From the IMG/VR virus record IMGVR_UViG_3300045006_000088, positions 1-45,254 of that record: DNA of 45,254 nt. The stretch is one strand, 5' to 3'. Position numbers and translations under genes: made by a program. Positions 39,404-45,254 of the stretch are shown here, in pieces. The notes below the pieces were generated by a model. That model did no database searches and was not told where the DNA came from. It saw nothing but the letters and a program-made list of their open reading frames with translations. Each line of letters starts with the position of its first letter. The stretch's first letter is position 1. Origin of the DNA: a virus.

Positions 39404-39682
39404 CTATGAGCCATTTTTCATAAGCTCCACTAATTTAAGTTCCGCATCCACGAACCGCTTGAAATGGTCTTCTAAGCTGGTGACGGTGCAGTAGTCGGTC
39501 ATATTGGTATTCCCATTATAAACTTCGTTCAGTATCCAGTCTTTACCTTTCCATCTGAACTTCAGGGTAAAGGTCTTGAAGGTATTGTCTTCGTTCAATT
39601 CATAATTTATCCAGATCTCCGGTTTGAATCCGTAAGCTGCATAGAACAACTCTTCCCTGATTTTATCGCGTAGATATGTCAT
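39404..39682 (-). CDS. Hypothetical protein, 92 aa
   Basis: Starts MTYLRDKIREELFYAAYGFK, with strands TLKFRWKGKDW and a C-terminal helix ending KLVELMKNGS. The ATG overlaps the stop of the gp10-like gene. It may be a small tail or neck component. Unknown family. Confidence 0.6.
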   Translation of the reverse strand: MTYLRDKIREELFYAAYGFKPEIWINYELNEDNTFKTFTLKFRWKGKDWILNEVYNGNTNMTDYCTVTSLEDHFKRFVDAELKLVELMKNGS

Positions 39683-41481
39683 AGGTCCTCGTTTGCTGAT
39701 AGATAGGTTACAACAGCACGGCTAAAGAATTTGATATCATCGCTACCGTTGAAATCGTTATGCTGGATCTTGAGCTGCAAAGTGAACCAAGGGCCGTAAG
39801 GTTCCAGATGGAACACCTTCCTGATCCTGCCCACATCAGCCAGATTGAACGGTAGATTTATAGGCAATCTTGGGAGGCTTCCTTGTAGGTTAAAAGTACC
39901 CAAGAGAACATAGGGGTTAGAATCGAAAGCACCGTAGACGCTTACATCGTAATCCCCGGTAGCAGCAGCCTCTATCCTAACATATCCGCCTGACTTCCTG
40001 AGTAGGGGAGCCTGCATATCATCCGCCCTGCCTTCTTCCTGGTAGTTTATAGCAGTCCCTACGTTGACTATATGCGTCCCGCTCTGCGATCCGCTTGTAG
40101 TTATAGCAGATCCGCCCGATGTGGCTGAAAGCCTGAAGGTATCAGCGTCAACATAGATAACATAGTAGGTGGTGTCTTCGGCAAGTCCGGAAGGAAGCGT
40201 TCCGGTTGTGGACAGCCTTATAGCCTGATTATCAAGTAAGCAATGCCCAACAAAAGTGCAAAGGGCAGAAGCTCCTATCTCGATAGTGGTATCTGTCTTG
40301 TTGGTAGATTCGTCCCTCTGGCCATTGAATGCGCGGTACACCTTCTTCTTGACGTGCCTTCCGTAATAAAGCCTTTCCTCTCCCTCGACTTTGTATTTAG
40401 CGAAGCATCTCGGATACCAACCTTGGATTACCGTGAACGACTGCGTAGGAAGGTAATATATCCAAGTGTCAAATGTGTTCGCTCCGGTAGGAACAGCTAT
40501 CACTATCTTATTGTCAAAATACTCCATGCAGAGCCTTGAAATGAAATTGAAATCTATCCTATCAAATTCATCCTTCATAAAATAGGAGATAGGATTATCT
40601 GTACCGGCTTGCAACTTATCCTGTATGGTTCTCTTCAAAGCTCTAAAACCGTCCTGGGCAAAGTAGTAAATATCGTCTCCGGCATTTACCCAAGCTTTCT
40701 TCGATACCACCCCGCGGTTAGTGACTAAGGGCTGAGGCTTATCGGTAGCGGGATCAGGTACCACAGAAGGAGCAAGACCCCAGATAGCCTCTTTTCCCAT
40801 AATTACCATACCAGTATCGCGGGTGGGGACGATGCCCCTCTCTTCACCTACAGGGATACGGAATACATTGGTAGTCTGGTCGAACTTTCCTTCGTAGGTG
40901 GACTGGTAGGCGTCAGAGAAACCTAATAGATCATCTTTGAGATACCATACCCTGTTCCCATACCAGGCCATAACGGTAGTAAGTGGCATATTCTCGTTAG
41001 TGGAAGGATCTCCGAGATCGTCCTCTGTGCCATCGCTGATGTAGGCTTTGGCATTATCTATGCCGTTCTGGACTATGATGCAGTCATCAGGTGATATGCC
41101 GGACATCTTGGCTGAGATTATCCCCACCTCAGTAGCGCCGGTTGTCGGGGTGTCAATTGATGCCCAACTTCCGCTTCCTTCCCATTTCTCAAGGTCTGTG
41201 TCGCTATATCGTATCAGCTGGTCAACTCCGCCCTGTATGGAGAAGTTATGCAAAGCAAGGATGGTATCAGTTGAGGTGTTGTCATCACCTGCAAGGGAAG
41301 AGCCAAGCCTTTTGGAAGTCTGCCCTTTAGTCGAGATGTCTATGTTATACAGCACTACCGCCTGATTATCCCCTATCGAGGTGGCGTTGTTCCGCGAGTT
41401 TATCCCACTACTGAGATCACTTCTTGTTCCGCTCAGCGCCTGATCATCAGGAGTATTATAAGTAGGTCTAGAGACTATCAT
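39679..41481 (-). CDS. P22 gp10-like DNA stabilisation / tail hub protein
   Basis: 600 residues from the ATG at 41481; the frame continues upstream but overlaps the adaptor gene. The start, MIVSRPTYNTPDDQAL, then SGINSRNNATSIGDNQAV and NIDISTKGQTSKRLGS, resembles environmental gp10-type proteins, beta-propeller-like with PTRDTGMVIMGKEAIWGL. A small inserted module near residue 440-485 (LPSGLAEDTTYYV, then DTFRLSATSGGSAI) also occurs in the adaptor gene. It would cap the adaptor and carry the fibres. Confidence 0.65.
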   Translation of the reverse strand: MIVSRPTYNTPDDQALSGTRSDLSSGINSRNNATSIGDNQAVVLYNIDISTKGQTSKRLGSSLAGDDNTSTDTILALHNFSIQGGVDQLIRYSDTDLEKWEGSGSWASIDTPTTGATEVGIISAKMSGISPDDCIIVQNGIDNAKAYISDGTEDDLGDPSTNENMPLTTVMAWYGNRVWYLKDDLLGFSDAYQSTYEGKFDQTTNVFRIPVGEERGIVPTRDTGMVIMGKEAIWGLAPSVVPDPATDKPQPLVTNRGVVSKKAWVNAGDDIYYFAQDGFRALKRTIQDKLQAGTDNPISYFMKDEFDRIDFNFISRLCMEYFDNKIVIAVPTGANTFDTWIYYLPTQSFTVIQGWYPRCFAKYKVEGEERLYYGRHVKKKVYRAFNGQRDESTNKTDTTIEIGASALCTFVGHCLLDNQAIRLSTTGTLPSGLAEDTTYYVIYVDADTFRLSATSGGSAITTSGSQSGTHIVNVGTAINYQEEGRADDMQAPLLRKSGGYVRIEAAATGDYDVSVYGAFDSNPYVLLGTFNLQGSLPRLPINLPFNLADVGRIRKVFHLEPYGPWFTLQLKIQHNDFNGSDDIKFFSRAVVTYLSANEDL

Positions 41482-42625
41482 ATGATTGCCACCCTGTGAA
41501 AGGAGAAGGATACTCGTATGGGTCTCTGCCCGGGATCCACTGGTAAAGCTGGTTAGGCATAGAGTTCTCCTGTGCAATGCGTTTCCCTAATTCGTATTCA
41601 TACTTCTGGAGCATATCTGCAGCCTTGGAATACTGTTTCTTGTAAAGCAATCCGTCAGATACCGCTCCATAGATGAGGATATCCTCTATATCACGAATCT
41701 CTGGTGAAGTATATATCTCATAGGTCTCGGTTCCACCGGGACACAGATCGCTTGTAAGGCTAAGCTGTGTCTCGCTGTCAACGCTTAACACAATACCGTA
41801 AGTCAAAGCCGAAGTATTCTTGATGCGCATTCCAGCTTCAACTCCGCTCGTAATGAACGTAGCTCCGCTGTCGATAACCTTGGAGAGGGTATCGGTAGTA
41901 CAAGTACCGGTTACGGAAATAAGGTCTTTAATCTTTTTCCTATATGGCAGAGCTATAGTATGGACCGCTCCCGGAAGGGGGTCGAGAGTGATAGTCCCAT
42001 AACCGGTACCAGCAGAATTAAGCTCACTCCTATTGATATAATATCGGGTTGAAGATCCTCCAACACAGATTGAACCTCCGGAATACGCTGCAGCCCTCTC
42101 CTCCCACCATAACCTTTCATTATAGCGGGTAAGCCTGAAACCGTCCGTAATATCCGCGCAGTTTAGTTCCTGATCGAAATCCACCGGCAGATCATAAGAC
42201 GGTCTGGATATGAAGGTATATTGCACAGTTGTCCCGTCAGTTGAGAAATCCACCGCTGCCCCGCCTTTAGTCGAAGCAACCTGGAAAGTATTAGTAGCTA
42301 CTGTAATCAAATAGTAGTTAGTGCTTGCAGAGATGCCGGTAGGCAGAGTAGTTGCAGAAAACTGTATTATATCCCCCTGCTTCAAACCATGAGACAGGTC
42401 AGTAAAAGTGTCAGTAGAGTTGTCGCAGACAACATCCTGAGCGCTTCCCCTGATGACTGTGGCGAAAGTGTAGTCATTATGTATGACATCCGACCAGTTG
42501 TATCTGCGCCAGACATCATGGTACTTGTCGTTTATCCACTGTCCTGCCAAAGTCTGGAATGCTGCGCTTGTATCGCTCTCGCACATGTTCCCGACTTGGG
42601 TTATCATCTGTGTGAAGGTCTTCAT
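41468..42625 (-). CDS. Head-tail adaptor protein (P22 gp4-like)
   Basis: 385 residues. N-terminus MKTFTQMITQVGNMC, then WINDKYHDVWRRYNWSDVIH, typical of gp4-type adaptors, and later a helix with QYSKAADMLQKYEYELGKRI. A beta module inserted at about 85-135 (LPTGISASTNYYLI) is related to one in the next gene. It likely closes the portal after packaging and recruits the gp10-like protein. It is longer than P22 gp4 because of the inserted module. Confidence 0.7.
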   Translation of the reverse strand: MKTFTQMITQVGNMCESDTSAAFQTLAGQWINDKYHDVWRRYNWSDVIHNDYTFATVIRGSAQDVVCDNSTDTFTDLSHGLKQGDIIQFSATTLPTGISASTNYYLITVATNTFQVASTKGGAAVDFSTDGTTVQYTFISRPSYDLPVDFDQELNCADITDGFRLTRYNERLWWEERAAAYSGGSICVGGSSTRYYINRSELNSAGTGYGTITLDPLPGAVHTIALPYRKKIKDLISVTGTCTTDTLSKVIDSGATFITSGVEAGMRIKNTSALTYGIVLSVDSETQLSLTSDLCPGGTETYEIYTSPEIRDIEDILIYGAVSDGLLYKKQYSKAADMLQKYEYELGKRIAQENSMPNQLYQWIPGRDPYEYPSPFTGWQSYDSL

Positions 42626-42632
42626 ATATCTC

Positions 42633-43031
42633 CTACTTCCCTGTTAAAGCCAATCCAGTGATTATCACAATATTAAAGAGGACAAACACTGTCAGCCGGG
42701 TCGCCCAGTTAGCAGCCTTCTTGGGAAGGAACCTACTCCAGAACCTTCCAAGGGCTGAACCTTTATCAGTGGGATCCGGCATACCGTATCCTATAGAAAC
42801 AATGCCCCATAAAGGAAGCATAAGTAACAATAACCATAGACTAGTAAATGACAATGAAACCGAAACAACAAAAGGTACGCCTAATCGCCTGACCATCTTA
42901 GGCCCGGATCCTCCTATTGCCCAGAGTATACCAGATATTGCTCCGGGGATAGCAGCCATCCAGCTTAAGCAAGGCCAGGTGCATGCGCCATATATGAAGC
43001 CTACCAAGATCTCTTCAGGATTTAATATCAT
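42633..43031 (-). CDS. Multi-span membrane protein, 132 aa
   Basis: Start at 43031 (GAGGAGATAAG). MILNPEEILVGFIYGACTWP, followed by three or four hydrophobic stretches (WMAAIPGAISGILWAI, SLSFTSLWLLLLMLPLWG, VFVLFNIVIITGLAL). It is next to holin-like genes, so a lysis or membrane role is plausible. No family recognised. Confidence 0.6.
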   Translation of the reverse strand: MILNPEEILVGFIYGACTWPCLSWMAAIPGAISGILWAIGGSGPKMVRRLGVPFVVSVSLSFTSLWLLLLMLPLWGIVSIGYGMPDPTDKGSALGRFWSRFLPKKAANWATRLTVFVLFNIVIITGLALTGK

Positions 43032-43072
43032 CTTATCTCCTCTTATAAATTGTCCATTTTTATTTCTCATAT

Positions 43073-43228
43073 TCACCAACGAAATAATATACGCAAACCA
43101 CAATAATCAATCCCATCTGGTGTCTTGAACTTGCCGAACCGCAAGTTAATCAATATCTTCAGCCACAAGGGCAGCTCCCCAGTCTTGGAGTAGCGCTCCA
43201 GTATGCGAAGCGCGACTCTCAAGAGCAA
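43073..43228 (-). CDS. Possible small basic protein, 51 aa
   Basis: A coding-like frame filling the gap between the holin-like genes, starting at a TTG (43228) and running LLLRVALRILERYSKTGELP, then LKILINLRFGKF, to a TGA. No ATG and no clear ribosome site. It resembles an amphipathic basic peptide. Support is weak. Confidence 0.3.
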   Translation of the reverse strand: MLLRVALRILERYSKTGELPLWLKILINLRFGKFKTPDGIDYCGLRILFRW

Positions 43229-43236
43229 GGGGCATT

Positions 43237-43431
43237 TTAGTTTGGGCGTTTTACCGCATCCGTCCCATATTTGTTCAAGGCAATATACTTACCGATAAAC
43301 TTAACTATCGGCAAAAGCACATTGTCGTCCGACAAAGTCGGAGTGAGCTTGACTATGATAGAAGCGACACCTATGATAGCCGCGATCAATTCTGCGTATT
43401 TCGCCCAATTCTGTATGATATTCTCAACCAT
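43237..43431 (-). CDS. Small membrane protein, probable holin, 64 aa
   Basis: MVENIIQNWAKYAELIAAII followed by GVASIIVKL-TPTLSDDNVL and KFIGKYIALNKYGTDAV. One clear span (residues 14-29) and a weaker second one, with an Asp-Asp turn between. This layout is common in environmental phages next to XhlA-type genes. Probable holin. Confidence 0.6.
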   Translation of the reverse strand: MVENIIQNWAKYAELIAAIIGVASIIVKLTPTLSDDNVLLPIVKFIGKYIALNKYGTDAVKRPN

Positions 43432-43443
43432 TGTATCCTCCTT

Positions 43444-43620
43444 TTATCCGTTGAACTCTCTCTTTAACTCACTATATAAAGGGATATTTCTATCCTCTTG
43501 TCTTTTGCTCTGGATTGCCCAATCGCAGTTAGATTCCAGGCATATTATAACGCATCCGTCCCTTGCCAAAAGCAGCGAATTGCATTTCGGGCATTTCCTG
43601 ACTCTTCTCTCTTCATTCAT
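43444..43620 (-). CDS. Small zinc-ribbon protein, 58 aa
   Basis: Start at 43620; GGAAGTA precedes and TAATG joins it to the upstream stop. MNEERRVRKCPKCNSLLLAR then GCVIICLESNCDW. Cysteines C-x2-C ... C-x3-C ... form a zinc ribbon. It could bind nucleic acid; odd in a lysis region. Confidence 0.6.
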   Translation of the reverse strand: MNEERRVRKCPKCNSLLLARDGCVIICLESNCDWAIQSKRQEDRNIPLYSELKREFNG

Positions 43621-43862
43621 TACTTCCAGCCTAAGTGGGCGATAAGAATACCAAAGGTGATACCGAGAGCGCCCCACAAAAGCTTGGTAGTAAATTTCGC
43701 ATTCTTGTACATCTCCCCGCGTTCCTTGCAGGGTAGTAATTCAACCTTCGTATTGATCTTGTCTATCTTGTCACAAAGTAGTTTGCGATACTCTGTGGTC
43801 GTTGACATCCAGTTCTCAACGCGCTCAGACAAGACTTTTATCTCAGTTTCAAGGTTGCTCAT
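43620..43862 (-). CDS. XhlA-like lysis protein, 80 aa
   Basis: A coiled coil (residues 3-50: LETEIKVLSERVENWMSTTT) followed by a single C-terminal span (LLWGALGITFGILIAHLGW). This order, coiled coil then membrane helix, is that of the XhlA/holin-accessory family. With the holin-like gene it likely controls membrane lesions. Stop and next ATG overlap as TAATG. Confidence 0.7.
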   Translation of the reverse strand: MSNLETEIKVLSERVENWMSTTTEYRKLLCDKIDKINTKVELLPCKERGEMYKNAKFTTKLLWGALGITFGILIAHLGWK

Positions 43863-43871
43863 TTTGTCCTC

Positions 43872-44393
43872 TTATTGATATAACGCTACAACGTCAATAT
43901 GTAAATCATGTGAAGAATTACCTGACATTGTATGGTAGAACCTTACCCTTACATCTCCAGCATCTGCACCAGTTCCTATATAATCAGTATCGCTTGGAAC
44001 GATGAAATCATAGCTATCAAGTATATACCCGTTAGCGGTAGTTACGTCTGCTACACCATTCTGTACAGCATTAAATGTGTTCCAAGCAGTAGTATTGAAG
44101 TTATAGAGCTGTATTGCAACTGCGTGAGTATCCGAACCCTCGTAAACCGCCTTTATCTGCACCCAGTTAAATTTCGTGATAGAAATAAATTCCACGACTA
44201 AGTCAATTCCGGGTGTGGCAGCGGCTTCGGTAATATCGTAGAAGTTCCCGTCACCGAAAGTTTGTAGATCCGTAACAGTATCAGTGCTTGTCCCTGCAGT
44301 AAGCGTAACGTTATCCGCGGCTTTCTTTGTTCCCAACATAAAATCAGCCTGTCTATACTTCCCAAGAATAGGATCATATTTATTGGAAGACAT
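43872..44393 (-). CDS. Probable virion surface protein, 173 aa
   Basis: MSSNKYDPILGKYRQADFML start, then beta-rich Thr/Asp/Ala strands with TSTDTVTDL, GIDLVVEFISITKFNWV and a closing HDLHIDVVALY. The pattern is a beta sandwich as in tail or capsid surface proteins. Gene order places it among small structural genes. Confidence 0.6.
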   Translation of the reverse strand: MSSNKYDPILGKYRQADFMLGTKKAADNVTLTAGTSTDTVTDLQTFGDGNFYDITEAAATPGIDLVVEFISITKFNWVQIKAVYEGSDTHAVAIQLYNFNTTAWNTFNAVQNGVADVTTANGYILDSYDFIVPSDTDYIGTGADAGDVRVRFYHTMSGNSSHDLHIDVVALYQ

Positions 44394-44403
44394 AGTATTC
44401 CCT

Positions 44404-44583
44404 TTAGTACGTCACAGTTACAGTAGTGACATAACCCGATACGGCTACAGTCTTTTGAGCTACCCTATTATTATTTTTATAATAGGTGATCGTGACATTA
44501 GCCGCATCGGATTCGTCAATGACTTCTTTGTCATGTACTGGTATAGGAATTTCTTCGCTTATGTTATACCGAGTTACTGACAT
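44404..44583 (-). CDS. Small beta-rich structural protein, 59 aa
   Basis: MSVTRYNISEEIPIPVHDKE, then VTITYYKNNNRVAQK and a valine/threonine-rich end (VSGYVTTVTVTY). It fits exactly between the 173- and 219-residue genes. Likely a small virion protein. No clear ribosome site, but stop and start are only 3 bases apart. Confidence 0.6.
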   Translation of the reverse strand: MSVTRYNISEEIPIPVHDKEVIDESDAANVTITYYKNNNRVAQKTVAVSGYVTTVTVTY

Positions 44584-44586
44584 ATG

Positions 44587-45246
44587 TTATACAGGTATTT
44601 CTTCCCAAGTAACGGAATAACCGCAATACAGGGTCGTACCGACACCAGGCCATAGCGGAACCCATCCGGTTCCCGGAGGAAGAATTATATCCCCGTCAAT
44701 ATATTCAATCGTCTTGACAAGCGTAGGTGCAGCAGCAGCAGTTGCTGTCTGGCTGAAGTCAGCAAACCTGATATTTACAGGAGCTGAACCGCCAGTCAAA
44801 GCTGTCCCTGCCAATACGCAAATACCCCTTGCCACCGTAGCAGTCGCCATACCTACGTTGTTACAAGCCATCACGCCATTAGTAAGGGTTGTAGCAATCG
44901 TAGGGGCTGTTGCTATGCCAGCGTGAATGATACCGCCAGCCGTAGGTGTACCTGAAACTATCGCTACAGCAAACTTCAATAGCGAAAGGTTCTTGCCCGA
45001 ACCATTCGGATTCCAGAGCGCAAACTGCGTAGACGCTCCCGCTGCCGCTGCCCAAATCTGTCCTGCCGTTGGCGTAGTTGACGCTGTTGAAGTCATCGCC
45101 ATAGAGAACACACTACCCCTTGATGTCGCCTCATAATACCTTCCCTGACCATCTGCTGTAATTAAACTACCAACTCTCGACGCTCTCGCGGGAGCCACTG
45201 TCCCGTCTGCAAGTGTCGTTGCACCACTTCTGATTTCTGCTAACAT
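44587..45246 (-). CDS. Probable virion surface protein, 219 aa (complete copy)
   Basis: MLAEIRSGATTLADGTVAPA start; small-residue-rich beta protein with repeated Ala/Thr/Gly strands (TASTTPTAGQIW, AAAAGASTQF), then TIEYIDGDIILPPGTGW and a C-terminal TLYCGYSVTWEEIPV. Such proteins are common next to fibre genes in environmental phages. The left end of the window repeats its first 86 codons with two substitutions. TTTACTTCCTCC in the plus strand (261-272) contains the ribosome site, complete only in the left copy because the right copy ends within it. Function unknown but probably exposed on the particle. Confidence 0.7.
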   Translation of the reverse strand: MLAEIRSGATTLADGTVAPARASRVGSLITADGQGRYYEATSRGSVFSMAMTSTASTTPTAGQIWAAAAGASTQFALWNPNGSGKNLSLLKFAVAIVSGTPTAGGIIHAGIATAPTIATTLTNGVMACNNVGMATATVARGICVLAGTALTGGSAPVNIRFADFSQTATAAAAPTLVKTIEYIDGDIILPPGTGWVPLWPGVGTTLYCGYSVTWEEIPV

Positions 45247-45254
45247 TTTACTTC
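44987..45254. repeat. Right copy of 268-bp terminal direct repeat
   Basis: See left copy. This copy ends 8 bases past the ATG of the 219-residue gene, exactly where the window stops, as expected for overlap at an assembly end. Confidence 0.95.

Noticed and set aside
43138-43235. ORF starting MPLALESRA in another frame of the holin gap
   Set aside because: Less coding-like than the overlapping frame at 43073-43228 and has no ribosome site.

Overview
The window is an almost complete, probably circular or terminally redundant phage genome. Its first and last 268 bases are the same sequence with two differences (1..268 and 44987..45254), so the unit length would be 44,986 bp. Every gene I could support is on the minus strand, so read in transcription order the genome runs from high to low coordinates and across the junction. 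No integrase, repressor or partition gene was recognised, which fits a virulent phage. An N4-gp56-type major capsid protein, a large P22-type portal, a gp4-like adaptor and a gp10-like protein, with no tape measure, tail tube or sheath, point to a short-tailed (podovirus-like) virion. The genetic code is standard, with TGA, TAA and TAG all used as stops. The host is not identifiable. A heptosyltransferase-family enzyme and an RlpA-type protein suggest a Gram-negative (diderm) bacterium, and the overall style resembles uncultivated environmental phages.

Regions in transcription order. (1) 15570-15219: a non-coding stretch with about ten TGACAC-type repeats and a perfect DnaA box, a candidate replication origin or operator between the early and late units. 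(2) 15218-7123: the head module, with terminase small and large subunits, portal, small genes, scaffold, major capsid protein and a probable decoration protein. The capsid gene is interrupted by a 796-nt group I intron carrying a LAGLIDADG endonuclease. (3) 7064-2793: an enzyme cassette inside the structural region, encoding a DUF115/MptE-like plus methyltransferase fusion, a radical SAM/SPASM protein, a 35-residue zinc-binding peptide, a GT9 glycosyltransferase and a zinc-ribbon methyltransferase. (4) 2752-1, continuing at 45254-43872: small virion or tail-surface proteins. (5) 43862-42633: small membrane proteins, probably part of the lysis set. (6) 42625-39404: head-tail adaptor and gp10-like protein. 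(7) 39387-34400: fibre and receptor-binding proteins with tandem LamG domains, a glycine-rich adhesin and a module shared by three genes. (8) 34403-28679: internal or ejected virion proteins, the last two probably joined by a -1 frameshift, followed by a terminator at 28534-28568. (9) 28519-23361: the early unit, with a promoter-like site, a structured leader, a secreted RlpA-like protein, RecT, RecB-like nuclease, DUF669-like ssDNA-binding protein, ERCC4 nuclease and a primase-polymerase/SF3 helicase. (10) 23360-15570: a dense run of very small genes, three orphan DNA methyltransferases, a tRNA, gene remnants and an HNH protein, in which short linker sequences are reused between unrelated genes.

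How it fits together: the early unit would prime and unwind DNA with one PrimPol-helicase while borrowing the host polymerase. Recombination by RecT and nucleases could make concatemers that the terminase packages. The late unit builds the particle. The enzyme cassette sits directly downstream of the capsid and decoration genes, so modification of a virion protein or a host surface glycan is the most attractive undescribed function here.
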